Positions 8,783 to 18,879 of a DNA stretch of 64,000 nucleotides are shown piece after piece; position 1 is the stretch's first letter; the number at the start of each line of letters is the position of its first letter. Origin of the DNA: Kribbella kalugense (GTDB taxonomy: Bacteria; Actinomycetota; Actinomycetes; Propionibacteriales; Kribbellaceae); NCBI RefSeq assembly GCF_004365875.1, contig NZ_SODF01000001.1:2914001-2978000 (forward strand), read 5' to 3'. A program made the translations under genes and the position numbers. The notes under the pieces were generated by a model. That model saw only the letters and a list, made by a program, of their open reading frames with translations, was not told the origin of the DNA and ran no database searches.

Positions 8783-8878
8783 GCAGCTCGACAGTACGTA
8801 TAGGCCTACTTGACGCGCTTATCGGGGGCGTCACGCGTGCAAGCGGCCGCAGTGGACATATACGTACTGTCGAGCTGC
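8783..8878. repeat. 96-bp inverted-repeat element with 20-bp perfect arms
   Basis: Arms at 8783-8802 and 8859-8878 are exact reverse complements (core cagctcgacagtacgtata). The 56-base interior holds a smaller dyad, tgacgc (8811-8816) with gcgtca (8828-8833). It lies 19 bp beyond the end of the aph-like gene and upstream of tetR. No T-run follows, and no flanking target duplication is evident. It may be a terminator-like structure for the lepA-aph unit or a miniature mobile element. A short open frame on the minus strand (8709-8834, about 41 codons, ending HDPGVKYETLGCS) starts inside it and may be a gene remnant. Confidence 0.6.
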
Positions 8879-8897
8879 CGACTCCACGCCCGGGAGG

Positions 8898-9809
8898 TCA
8901 GTCCTGGATGGCCTTGACGATCGCGATGTTGCGGGTCAGCCAGTCCTGGGGCAGCGACTCGTCGCTGCCGGCATCCTCGAGCGTCCACAGCACGTTCAGC
9001 ATCTGCCGGACGATCACCCAGTTGCGGGCGCGGTCCTCGTCGAACCCGGCGGCGTCGACCGTGGTCCAGAACCGTTGCCGGACCGCGAACCGCAGGTCAT
9101 GGGCGGCCGCCACCTCGTCCCAACGGTTCCAGATCAGCGGCGCCACCTCGAAGTTCGGATCGCCGGACAGCGGCTTCGGGTCGATCACCAGCCAGGGTTC
9201 GCGATCCGCGGCCAGCATGTTCTCGTAGTGCAGGTCGGTGTGGATCAGCCGGCCGTCGGTGGCCGGGTCGGCGATGAAGTCCTCCGACAACGAGATCGCC
9301 TGCTCGACGTACCGATGCGGGACGGGCGCGGACGCCGGCAGCTTCCGGAACCGCTCCACCCACCGCTTCAGCTCCCCGGACAACGTCCGGTACTGCGGTC
9401 CGGCCGGGATATGCAGCCGTTTGTAGGTGCCGCCAACGATCTCACAGGCATCGAGCGCATCGATCGTTGTCAGATCGCGCGATTCCAACCGCTCGAGCAG
9501 CAAGGCGAAACGGCGTGGATCCGCCCGCAGCAGCTGTACGGCGCCGTTACCGGCCCACGCCCGCAACGCCAGGTGCTCGGTCTCGGCCTCCCAGTGCGGG
9601 AACTGCACCTTGAGTACGGCCCGCTGATCGTCGGCAGTCAGCACCGGTACGACGAGCGCGCAGTTCCCGTACGCCGCCGTACCGTCAACCCGCAGGTCCC
9701 ACTCGTCGAGCAGGTCGCGAGTCAGCCGCGGCAACCGATCAAGCCAGTCCGCCCAGTCCTGGCCGCGTGAAGCAACGACCAGCAGACCTTCCGGGATGTC
9801 GACGGACAC
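8898..9809 (-). CDS. Aminoglycoside/hydroxyurea-type small-molecule kinase (APH(6)-like)
   Basis: A 303-residue kinase-fold protein resembling the streptomycin 6-kinase / hydroxyurea phosphotransferase family. The N-terminal lobe has AVLKVQFPHWEAETEHLALRAW with the ATP-anchoring Lys and Glu. The catalytic loop is RLIHTDLHYENMLAA (HxDxxxxN), and the metal-binding Asp is in WLVIDPKPLSGDPNFEVAPLIWNRW, a stretch very typical of this family. The GTG start directly follows the lepA stop with no gap, so translation is coupled to lepA. Whether it confers resistance or acts on a metabolite cannot be told from sequence; chromosomal placement beside a core gene argues for a resident function. Confidence 0.82.
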   Translation of the reverse strand: MSVDIPEGLLVVASRGQDWADWLDRLPRLTRDLLDEWDLRVDGTAAYGNCALVVPVLTADDQRAVLKVQFPHWEAETEHLALRAWAGNGAVQLLRADPRRFALLLERLESRDLTTIDALDACEIVGGTYKRLHIPAGPQYRTLSGELKRWVERFRKLPASAPVPHRYVEQAISLSEDFIADPATDGRLIHTDLHYENMLAADREPWLVIDPKPLSGDPNFEVAPLIWNRWDEVAAAHDLRFAVRQRFWTTVDAAGFDEDRARNWVIVRQMLNVLWTLEDAGSDESLPQDWLTRNIAIVKAIQD

Positions 9810-11699
<1,890 letters not shown>

Positions 11700-11811
11700 G
11701 GAGGGGATCCAGTTCTGGTCTTGGGTGATATCCGGTCAATCATCCCATGCGGGTCCAGCGGAATCTAAAATCGCGAGCGGCCGACCGCCTGACCGCCTAC
11801 CGTAGTGACGC

Positions 11812-12708
11812 ATGGCGCACGCTGCTGGGGTCCGGTTGCCCTACGAGAAGATGCCCTTGCCGGTCCGGGACTGGGTGGAGCGCACGCTCGGCTCCGAGGT
11901 GGTGACGGCTGCCACACAGCAGGGCGGTTTCTCGCCCGGAGTCGCTGCCCGCCTGGTGACCGCCTCCGGCCGCCGAGCCTTCTTCAAGGCCGTCGGTACG
12001 TCGCTGAACCCGAAAACGCCGGAGTTGTTCCGCCAGGAGATCACGGCCGTGCAGGCGATCGGCCCGCTCCCCATGGCACCCACGCTCTACGACGTGTACG
12101 ACGACGGCGACTGGGTCGGGCTGCTGTTCGAGGACATCTCGGGACGGCTGCCGGCCCACCCGTGGGAGCAGGCGGACGCGGACCGGGTCCTGGACGCGCT
12201 GGAGTCGCTGACGGACGCGCTGGACCCGTCCCCGTGGCCTGATGCACCTCTGGTTGCCGTCCGGAGTCACGACTTCCTCAGCCGGTGGGACAACGTGCTG
12301 GCCGACAACCTCGCCGTACCGGCGTGGATGGAGGGCCGGGTGGAGGAGTTCGCGGAGCTGGCGCAGACCGGGATCCGGGCGCTGGCCGAGGGAAAGGCAC
12401 TGGCGCACTACGACCTGCGGGCGGACAACATCATCCTGACCGACGACCGGGTGGTGTTCATCGACTGGGCGCACCCGGCGCTGGCTCCGCGCTGGACGGA
12501 CACCGTCATCCTGCATGCGGACATGCGGGCGTCCGTCGTACTGCCGGACCTGCCTGACGACGTCGCGATCACCGGCTTCATCGCAGCCGTCGCCGGCGGC
12601 CTGTGGTGGGGCGCCGCCCAGCCGGCGCCACCGGGCCTGCCGACCATCCGGGACTGGCAGCGCGAACAGGCGATCATCCACCTCGACTGGGTCCGCGAAC
12701 GGCTCTGA
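11812..12708 (+). CDS. Phosphotransferase / kinase-fold protein
   Basis: A 298-residue protein of the aminoglycoside phosphotransferase fold. It has RRAFFKAVGTSLNPKTPELFRQEI (nucleotide-binding Lys and Glu), LLFEDISGR as the hinge, KALAHYDLRADNIILTDDRVVFIDWAHPALAPRW for the catalytic loop (HYDLRADN) and metal-binding Asp. These are all the residues needed for activity, though the substrate is unknown. A possible -10 element, taccgt at 11798-11803, lies 8 bp before the ATG with no ribosome-binding site between, so the mRNA may be leaderless. The stop overlaps the start of the sigma factor gene by one base (tgatg), so the two are probably an operon. Confidence 0.78.
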   Translation: MAHAAGVRLPYEKMPLPVRDWVERTLGSEVVTAATQQGGFSPGVAARLVTASGRRAFFKAVGTSLNPKTPELFRQEITAVQAIGPLPMAPTLYDVYDDGDWVGLLFEDISGRLPAHPWEQADADRVLDALESLTDALDPSPWPDAPLVAVRSHDFLSRWDNVLADNLAVPAWMEGRVEEFAELAQTGIRALAEGKALAHYDLRADNIILTDDRVVFIDWAHPALAPRWTDTVILHADMRASVVLPDLPDDVAITGFIAAVAGGLWWGAAQPAPPGLPTIRDWQREQAIIHLDWVRERL

Positions 12709-13286
12709 TGCAGCGTTTCGGGGGGATGCGCGTCTCTGGGGGTGTGACGAATCTAGTGGTGAGTATCGAGCAGCATCCTCACCAGGCGGCGGCCGGCGAC
12801 GAGGCGCGCGAAGCCGTCTCGGCGCTCTACGGCCGCGAGTGGCGCGGTCTGGTGCGCCTGGCCGTCCTGGTGATCGATGACAGACAGACAGCCGAAGACA
12901 TAGTCCAGGAGGCGTTCGCCCAGCTGTACCGGCGATGGCCGCTGAGGGACTCCGACAAGGCACTCGGATACCTGCGCTCGGCCGTGCTCAACGCGAGCCG
13001 GTCCGCGCTGCGGCGCCGCAGGGTGGCACGCCTCTACATCCCACCGCCGCAGGCGCCGCAGGACTCCGCGGAGAGCACTGCGGTGCTCGGGGAGGAACGC
13101 CTCCAGGTACGCCGGGCACTCCAGCAGCTGGCCACCCGGCCCCGCGAGGTGCTGGTCCTGCGCTACTACCTCGACCTGCCCTTCGACGAGATCGCCGAGA
13201 TCCTCGGCATCAGCGCATCCACCGCCAGGGCGACCGCGTCGCGCGGCCTCACGGCTCTGACCAAGAAACTCGAGGAACTCCGATGA
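12708..13286 (+). CDS. ECF sigma factor, SigE-type subfamily
   Basis: A 192-residue group IV sigma factor. Region 2 is seen in EWRGLVRLAVLVIDDRQTAEDIVQEAFAQLYRRW, and region 4 in LQQLATRPREVLVLRYYLDLPFDEIAEILGISASTARATASRGLTALTKKL. The length and the Actinobacteria-typical layout suit the SigE/ECF41-unrelated small ECF group common in Streptomyces. The ATG at 12708 overlaps the upstream stop; a second ATG at 12726 or a later GTG could be the true start, as the first 20 residues are not conserved-looking. It is followed with a 4-base overlap (atga) by a membrane protein that may be its anti-sigma-like partner. Confidence 0.82.
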   Translation: MQRFGGMRVSGGVTNLVVSIEQHPHQAAAGDEAREAVSALYGREWRGLVRLAVLVIDDRQTAEDIVQEAFAQLYRRWPLRDSDKALGYLRSAVLNASRSALRRRRVARLYIPPPQAPQDSAESTAVLGEERLQVRRALQQLATRPREVLVLRYYLDLPFDEIAEILGISASTARATASRGLTALTKKLEELR

Positions 13287-14458
13287 ACGACACCGAGACC
13301 CGTCTGCGCGACTACCTGCACGCCAAGGCCGACACCGTCCCCGACTCCGCCCAGGGCCCAGGCCTGGAACTGGACAGCACCGGCACCTCCACCCGTCGCC
13401 GCTGGGTGCCGATGGCGGTGGCCGCTGCCGGTATCGCAGCGGTACTGACCCTGTCCGTGCCCTTCCTGAACGGCTTGGGCAAGCACGACGACCAGCCGTC
13501 CGTCAGCGGCCTGCCCGCCATGGGTCCGGTTTCGGCCGGAGCACCCAAGATCCCGTACACGACTCTCGTCCAGAACAACCCGGACAACCCACTCGACACC
13601 TGGTGGGCGGCAATCCACGACGGCGGCACGACCGTCAAGAACCCGGGTGTGAAGGGCAATGTCGTCGCACGGACCGAGGGCGGCTGGCTCGTCAACACCG
13701 GCTACCCCGATCCGGACAAGGCACAGGTCGCCATCGTCTCGACGACCGGCAAGGTCCGGCCGATCGGGCCGCTCGGGGCCTTCGGCCCGAGGATCTCACC
13801 CGACGGGCAACAGTTCGCCGTCGCGCTCTCGAAGTACGGCCGGGCCGAGAATCGAGTGGTCGTCGTCGACATCAGGACCGGCAAGGAGGTGTCGAGCCTC
13901 ACCGTCAAGACCCCGAACCTCGAACTCCTCGGCTGGAACAAGGACGGCATCTGGCTGGACGAGCACTCTCCGCACCCGGTGGCCGTGAAGCTCTGGCAGC
14001 CCGGATCGAAGGATGTCCGGACGGTCGGGACATTCAGCGCCGGCACCCTGCACATGACGCGCAGCAACAACATCGTCACGCACATCGCCTTCAAGGGCGA
14101 CCAGTCCTGCGTCACAGCTGCCACGCTGGGAGCCAAGGGGCTCGAGGCGAAGCGTGAATACTGCTTCAAAGCCCCAGTGGCCGCGGCGTACGTGTCGGTG
14201 TCACCGGACGGGGCGACGATGACCATCAGCAACATCGGGGTCGCCGTCGACATCGCCAGCGGGAAGGTCACGAAGATGAAGCTTCCGGCCACGGCGAAGT
14301 GGTTCCAGGACGCGGTCTTCGAGGACCCGGACAACATCATCGTGGTCGACGAAGCTGGTCCGGCGCAGAAGCTGTTCCGCTGCGCCGTCGCGACCGGCGA
14401 ATGCAAGCAGGTCGCGATCGTCAAGCCTGACGAGATCATCGCCCAAGTTCAACCCTGA
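13283..14458 (+). CDS. Membrane-anchored beta-propeller-like protein, partner of the ECF sigma factor
   Basis: A 391-residue protein with a short cytosolic N-terminus (about 40 residues), one transmembrane helix (RWVPMAVAAAGIAAVLTLSVPFL, about residues 41-62), and a large extracellular part containing repeated WD/PD40-like strands such as GPRISPDGQQFAVALSKYGRAENRVVVVDIRTGKEV and YVSVSPDGATMTISNIGVAVDIASGKV. Its gene overlaps the sigma factor stop by 4 bases. Many actinobacterial SigE-type factors are followed by such single-pass proteins, which may sense the envelope, but no zinc-binding anti-sigma motif (HxxxCxxC) is visible, so an anti-sigma role is only inferred. The strong hairpin at 14468-14502 follows. 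Confidence 0.7.
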   Translation: MNDTETRLRDYLHAKADTVPDSAQGPGLELDSTGTSTRRRWVPMAVAAAGIAAVLTLSVPFLNGLGKHDDQPSVSGLPAMGPVSAGAPKIPYTTLVQNNPDNPLDTWWAAIHDGGTTVKNPGVKGNVVARTEGGWLVNTGYPDPDKAQVAIVSTTGKVRPIGPLGAFGPRISPDGQQFAVALSKYGRAENRVVVVDIRTGKEVSSLTVKTPNLELLGWNKDGIWLDEHSPHPVAVKLWQPGSKDVRTVGTFSAGTLHMTRSNNIVTHIAFKGDQSCVTAATLGAKGLEAKREYCFKAPVAAAYVSVSPDGATMTISNIGVAVDIASGKVTKMKLPATAKWFQDAVFEDPDNIIVVDEAGPAQKLFRCAVATGECKQVAIVKPDEIIAQVQP

Positions 14459-14467
14459 TCCACGTCC

Positions 14468-14502
14468 ATCGGCTCAGCACGCTGGTTGCGTGCTGGGCCG
14501 AT
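14468..14502. terminator. Bidirectional hairpin between convergent genes
   Basis: A 15-bp stem (atcggctcagcacgc paired with gcgtgctgggccgat, one G-T wobble) closes a 5-base loop. It lies 10 bp after the membrane protein stop and 10 bp before the convergent protease stop, so it can terminate both transcripts. No long T-run is present on either side, as is common in high-GC actinobacteria. Confidence 0.75.
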
Positions 14503-14511
14503 GTTCAGTGT

Positions 14512-17496
14512 TCAGCTGTCGACTCGGACGATGGTGGAGCCGGAGCCGTCGGCGCCATCGGTGAAGTGGACCTGGCCGAGGTAGCGGGTACCTGCGGTCA
14601 GGCCGGTCCAGTTGGCGGTGACGTTGGTCTGGCCGGCGACTGTCACCTGCTGGCTGGCCGGGGTGACGGTCAGGTTGCCTTCGGCCTTCTGCGGTTGCCA
14701 GTGGTTGAGTTTGACCGCTTGCTCGTTCGCTCCGGCGTACAGGTCGACGTACACGTCCACCTGGCCACCTGCTGGTCGCGGGAGGTTGACCTCTTCCTCC
14801 GCCGAGCCACCGGTGCTGCTGCCGAGCAGAGTCGTCGTACCGGCTTGGTAGACGAACACATCGAGGTCTGTGCCCGCTGGGTAGTCAGCGTCGAAGGTGG
14901 AGAACCGGGCGTACGTCGTACCCGCCGGGACGTTGACGGTGAACTTCGCGACGTGGTCGTTGGCCTTCGGGGCGGTCGTCGGGAACGCCACGCCACCCGG
15001 ACTCTTCAGCGCTGCCTCGCCGACCGTGGCCGGGCTCAGACCGACCGCGCTGGCGTTGAGCGTTCCGGCGTACCCAGCCGTGACCGGGACCTCGACGGAA
15101 CCGCTCGTCCCGGTGCCGTTGACCTGAGTCGGCGCCTTCACCGTGAGCGGTTTGATCGCCAGTGTGCTGGCCACGGAGTGCTGCGCGGACTTCCAGATCA
15201 GGCGGCCGAACGAGTACTGCTCGAGCGGTGCGCCGTTGTTCTCGAACGTCACCTTGTACGTCGTACTGCGGCCGGGCAGCGTGATCAGGATGCGTGGCGA
15301 CACGGTCACCTTTAGAACCTTCAGGCCCTCGACCTTCGGGACGTAGATCTCCGGCAGCTTGCCGACGTTCGTCACGGTCCGGGTCACGGTCTGCTTGCCG
15401 GCCAGATCACCGATCGCGATCGTCGGGTAGTTGAGGTCGCTCAGATCGATCTTGCCGTTCGCGCACAGCTCGTGCGTGGCCGGCACCTGACCGGAACCGC
15501 AGACGAACTTCGCCCAGTCGGTGTACGTCGAGTCGTAGACCAGACCCGGGTCCATCCCCAGCTTCGGCTGCACCTCGCCGGCGCCGTACCCGAACGGGTT
15601 GGCCTGGGAGCCGGAGTCGTTCTTGATCGGCTTGCCGCTGGTGTCCTTGTCGGTCGCGGTCGTCATCATCGCGGACTTGATCGCCATCGGGGACCAGGTC
15701 GGGTGCTTGCTCTTCAGTACGGCGGCGATGCCGGCGATGTGCGGCGTGGACATCGACGTACCGCTCATGAACGCGTACTCGCCACCGGCCGCGCTGAACG
15801 CGGTCGTCGCGGCCAGGACGTTCGTACCCGGCGCCATGATGTCCGGCTTGAGCAGGTCGCCGTTGCCGGCCGGGGACGGGCCGCGGCTGGAGGAGGCGGC
15901 GACCATCGGGGCGGTCACGCGGACCGGCGTACCCGCGCTGATGGCCGCCGTCGGGTTGGCGGTGGCGCTGACGTACGCCTTGATCTCGGCGGCTTTGGTG
16001 TCGTCGAGATGGACGGTCGGGACCGAGTGCAGATCCGAGTCGAGCGTGCTCGGGGTGAGGTTGAGCAGGATCATGCCGACGCCGCCGGCGTTCTTCACCT
16101 GCAGACTCTTGTCGACGCGGGCGTTCACGCCACGGTCGCAGACCACGATCTTGCCCTTGACCTTCGCCGGGTCGAGCGTGCCGGCCTGGCAGAGTACGAG
16201 GTTGGCCGGGTCGGCTCCTTGCAGTCCCGCATCCTTCGCGAGGATCACCGGCGAGCTCGGTACGCCGGCACCGATACCCGCGCCGGTGTACGACTTGCCG
16301 TTGCCGAGCGTCACCGTGGTCTGGATGTCGCGGTCATGGGTGCCGTTGGCAACCGATGTCACCCACGGGTACGTCTTGCCGACGGTCGCCTCGCCCGGGC
16401 CGGTGTTGCCCGCACTGGAGGCGACGAACACGCCCGCCTTGGCCGCGCGCAGGAAGGCGAGGCCGGTGGCGTTCACGTACGACGAACCGCTGCCGGAGAT
16501 CGAGTAGTTGATGACGTCCACGCCGTCCGCGACCGCGGCATCGATCGCGGCCACGATGTCGGCGTCGGTCCCGCTGCCTCCACCGGTCGCGTCGACTGCC
16601 CACAGGGCCTTGTAGATCGCGAGGCGCGCGTGCGGCGCCATTCCGGAGCCCTTGCCGTAGTCCCGGCCCATGACGGTCATGTCGACGCCGTAGTTGCCGG
16701 CCGCAGTACTCGCGGTGTGGGTGCCGTGACCGCCGTAGTCGCGCGGCGACTTGTACTCCGCCGGGATCGGACGGGTGCCGATGCCCTTGTCGAAGTACCG
16801 GGCGCCGATCACCTTGTTGTTGCAGGTGACGGGCGCCTCCTCACCGGCCTGGCAGGTGCCCTTCCACTTCTTCGCGATGATCGCGTCGGACTGCTTGGTG
16901 GTCTTCATCGGCGCGAAGCTCGGGCGCTCCGGGGTGTACCCGGAATCGATCATGCCGATGATCACGCCGTCGCCGGCCTTGTCGATACCGCCCGCCTGCT
17001 GCCACGCGCCGCCCTTACCGGACAGGCCGAGGAAGCGCGGCGTGTCGACGGTGTCCACGTGCTCGATCTCGCTCGGCTCGACGCTCTTCACACCGGACGA
17101 CTTGGCCAGCTTCACGGCGTCGTCGTACGACATCTGGGCGGAGAATCCGGCGTACGTGTAGTTGTAGTCGTAGAGCTTGGTGATCTTGCTGTTGTGCAGG
17201 AGCTGGTCGCGCTCGCTCGCGAGGTGCTTGACGTAGTCGATCACCGGGGCGGCGGTCTTGAGGAGCTTGCCGCCAGGGGCGATCTTCGTCGCGGCGAGGC
17301 CGGCGATGTCACCGTCGTACTCCGCGACCGGGGAGTCGTCGAGCTGGACGATGTACGAACCGGTGTCGGAGCGTTTGAGGTCCGGGTCAGCGGTGGTCGG
17401 TTGGCTCGCGTTGGCGGCGTTCACCAGCAGCGGTACGCCGGCTGCGGCGGCGATCAGCGCGGTGGCGACGACGATCGCCTGACGTTTGCGGGTCAC
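14512..17496 (-). CDS. Secreted subtilisin-like serine protease (S8 family) with PA and C-terminal accessory domains
   Basis: A 994-residue extracellular protease. The GTG start (complement of 17494-17496) is preceded by a ggagg site; it opens with a Sec-type signal, VTRKRQAIVVATALIAAAAG up to about residue 30. An inhibitor I9 propeptide follows (about 45-150). The catalytic triad is Asp184 in GMIDSGYT, His257 in GGHGTHTAS and Ser581 in SGTSMSTPH, with oxyanion Asn364 in SSAGNTGP. A PA domain is inserted (about 410-510). After residue 680 come an Fn3-like domain and a PPC-like beta domain (DADYPAGTDLDVFVYQAG). It is a general secreted peptidase for nutrient release, set alone between convergent and divergent neighbours. 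Confidence 0.93.
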   Translation of the reverse strand: MTRKRQAIVVATALIAAAAGVPLLVNAANASQPTTADPDLKRSDTGSYIVQLDDSPVAEYDGDIAGLAATKIAPGGKLLKTAAPVIDYVKHLASERDQLLHNSKITKLYDYNYTYAGFSAQMSYDDAVKLAKSSGVKSVEPSEIEHVDTVDTPRFLGLSGKGGAWQQAGGIDKAGDGVIIGMIDSGYTPERPSFAPMKTTKQSDAIIAKKWKGTCQAGEEAPVTCNNKVIGARYFDKGIGTRPIPAEYKSPRDYGGHGTHTASTAAGNYGVDMTVMGRDYGKGSGMAPHARLAIYKALWAVDATGGGSGTDADIVAAIDAAVADGVDVINYSISGSGSSYVNATGLAFLRAAKAGVFVASSAGNTGPGEATVGKTYPWVTSVANGTHDRDIQTTVTLGNGKSYTGAGIGAGVPSSPVILAKDAGLQGADPANLVLCQAGTLDPAKVKGKIVVCDRGVNARVDKSLQVKNAGGVGMILLNLTPSTLDSDLHSVPTVHLDDTKAAEIKAYVSATANPTAAISAGTPVRVTAPMVAASSSRGPSPAGNGDLLKPDIMAPGTNVLAATTAFSAAGGEYAFMSGTSMSTPHIAGIAAVLKSKHPTWSPMAIKSAMMTTATDKDTSGKPIKNDSGSQANPFGYGAGEVQPKLGMDPGLVYDSTYTDWAKFVCGSGQVPATHELCANGKIDLSDLNYPTIAIGDLAGKQTVTRTVTNVGKLPEIYVPKVEGLKVLKVTVSPRILITLPGRSTTYKVTFENNGAPLEQYSFGRLIWKSAQHSVASTLAIKPLTVKAPTQVNGTGTSGSVEVPVTAGYAGTLNASAVGLSPATVGEAALKSPGGVAFPTTAPKANDHVAKFTVNVPAGTTYARFSTFDADYPAGTDLDVFVYQAGTTTLLGSSTGGSAEEEVNLPRPAGGQVDVYVDLYAGANEQAVKLNHWQPQKAEGNLTVTPASQQVTVAGQTNVTANWTGLTAGTRYLGQVHFTDGADGSGSTIVRVDS

Positions 17497-17645
17497 GGAG
17501 TTCCTCCAGGGCTTGGGCTGCGCGATGGTGGAGCTTGGGGCTCGCTTCCCGTGACCAGCGTCACGAGGGCCCGAGTATGCCGTCAGGCCCGCGTCGATGT
17601 CACGCTCACTCCAGCAGATGGATGCCGACAGCAAGGGAAAACCCG

Positions 17646-18080
17646 ATGCCCCACCTGACCGAAACGATCTCCGTGCAGGCCTCTGCCGAGGCCGTGTACG
17701 CGCTGGTCAGCGATCTGCCCCGGATGCGCGAGTGGAGCCCGGAGTGCACCCGCGTCACCTGGTCGACTGTTGGTTCACGTTTTGTCGGGCACAACCGGGC
17801 GGGTGCGGTCCGCTGGGTCACGTTCGGCCGGGTGGTGGCCGCCGATGCCGGCCGGCGGTTCGCGTTCAGCATCCACTTCGGGCCGATCCCGATCTCGCTC
17901 TGGGAGTACGACTTCACCCCCACCTCGGGTGGCTGCGAGGTCACCGAATCCTGGACCGATCATCGGCCGTCCGGGCTGAAACTCCTCTTCCGGCCGATCT
18001 TCGGCAACCGCACTCCGCGTAATGTCCACGGCATCCACACCACGCTCGTGCGGCTGAAATCGACCGCCGAGGGGTCGTGA
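17646..18080 (+). CDS. SRPBCC (START/Bet v1-like) family protein
   Basis: A 144-residue polyketide-cyclase/dehydrase-like protein with the helix-grip fold. ETISVQASAEAVYALVSDLPRMREWSPECTRVTW is the diagnostic N-terminus with the SPE/SP turn, and the C-terminus ends in a long helix (HGIHTTLVRLKSTA). The ATG at 17646 matches the conserved start and has an aagggaaa stretch upstream; an ATG about 20 codons earlier would add nonconserved residues. No active-site assignment is possible: members bind hydrophobic ligands such as lipids or polyketides. It stands alone upstream of rpsT. Confidence 0.78.
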   Translation: MPHLTETISVQASAEAVYALVSDLPRMREWSPECTRVTWSTVGSRFVGHNRAGAVRWVTFGRVVAADAGRRFAFSIHFGPIPISLWEYDFTPTSGGCEVTESWTDHRPSGLKLLFRPIFGNRTPRNVHGIHTTLVRLKSTAEGS

Positions 18081-18202
18081 GTTTGGAGCTGGGCGTGGCT
18101 TGTTGGTAATCTGGCTGTTCGCGCGTTCACGGGTGGTGCTCAGCCGTGCGCCCGCAACACCATCCTGTACTGACCGCATACTTCTGATCGAGGCACTGCT
18201 CC

Positions 18203-18463
18203 GTGGCGAACATCAAGTCCCAGATCAAGCGCAACCGCCAGAACGAGGCTGCGCGACTTCGCAACAAGTCGGTGAAGTCGACCCTCAAGACGGCTGTTCG
18301 CCGCTTCCACGAGGCCGTCGACGCCGGCGAGGCCGAGAAGGCCCAGGAGACCGCCCGCAAGGCCGGCCGCCTGCTCGACAAGGCCGTCAGCAAGGGCGTC
18401 ATCCACGCCAACCAGGCGGCGAACCGCAAGTCGGCCATCTTCAAGAAGGCCGCCTCCGTCTAA
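18203..18463 (+). CDS. rpsT: Small ribosomal subunit protein bS20
   Basis: An 86-residue basic protein of the 30S subunit that binds 16S rRNA. The sequence [35 protein letters not shown] and the C-terminal [18 protein letters not shown] are typical of S20, and the length is standard. It uses a GTG start at 18203, as rpsT often uses a non-ATG start tied to its autoregulation; a weak gagg lies 10 bp upstream. A clear intrinsic terminator follows at 18489-18528. In many actinobacteria it neighbours lepA and holA; here holA is still next, convergent across a repeat array. Confidence 0.97.
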   Translation: MANIKSQIKRNRQNEAARLRNKSVKSTLKTAVRRFHEAVDAGEAEKAQETARKAGRLLDKAVSKGVIHANQAANRKSAIFKKAASV

Positions 18464-18488
18464 CGCCGGGCCGCTCCCCGCGGCCCCC

Positions 18489-18528
18489 AAACGATCGGCC
18501 CGTCCCAGCTGACCGGCCGATCGTTTTT
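18489..18528 (+). terminator. Intrinsic terminator of rpsT
   Basis: Stem aaacgatcggcc (18489-18500) pairs perfectly with ggccgatcgttt (18515-18526) around a 14-base loop and runs into five Ts. It begins 26 bp after the rpsT stop. Confidence 0.9.
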
Positions 18529-18621
18529 GCGTACCCAAACCACGGACCAACCCCCGCGCCAGCCGAGCACCACCGCCCATCCCCCGGCTCACCCACCCGG
18601 CGCCCTTCCCCAGACGGCCAT

Positions 18622-18828
18622 CTCAGGGGTCAACCCCTCACCTTGCCGGTTGACCCCGCACAATCCGGCCGGACAACGGTCCAGCTCAGGGGTCAACCCC
18701 TGACCTCGCCGCATGGCGCGCAGTCCGGGCGGACAACCGGACCATCTCAGGGGTCAACCCCTCGGATTGCCGGTTGACCCCGCACATTCCGGCTGCGCAA
18801 CCGGCAAGCTCAGGGGTTGACCCCTGAG
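18622..18828. repeat. Four tandem repeats of about 62 bp, each with a palindromic core
   Basis: Units begin at 18622, 18685, 18746 and 18809 (spacing 63, 61, 63) with the core ctcaggggtcaacccct. Units 1 and 3 also share gccggttgaccccgcaca. Each core can form a short GGGG/CCCC hairpin; in unit 4 it is a perfect 20-bp palindrome (ctcagggg and cccctgag around ttga). The array fills the convergent gap between rpsT and holA. No open frame with coding character crosses it. Confidence 0.75.
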
Positions 18829-18879
18829 ATGGTCAGCTCGAGCAGGACCTTCGGGTTAGCGGGGTTTCGGCGCGACGGT

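Noticed and set aside
15472..17658. A 728-codon open frame antisense to the subtilisin-like protease
   Set aside because: It is the mirror of a strongly supported S8 protease with all catalytic residues; the frame is Arg/Gly/Val-rich and has no family resemblance. Long antisense frames are expected at this GC.
18622..18828. CRISPR array
   Set aside because: Repeats and spacers are both partly similar, period is about 62 bp, only four units are present and no cas gene is near.
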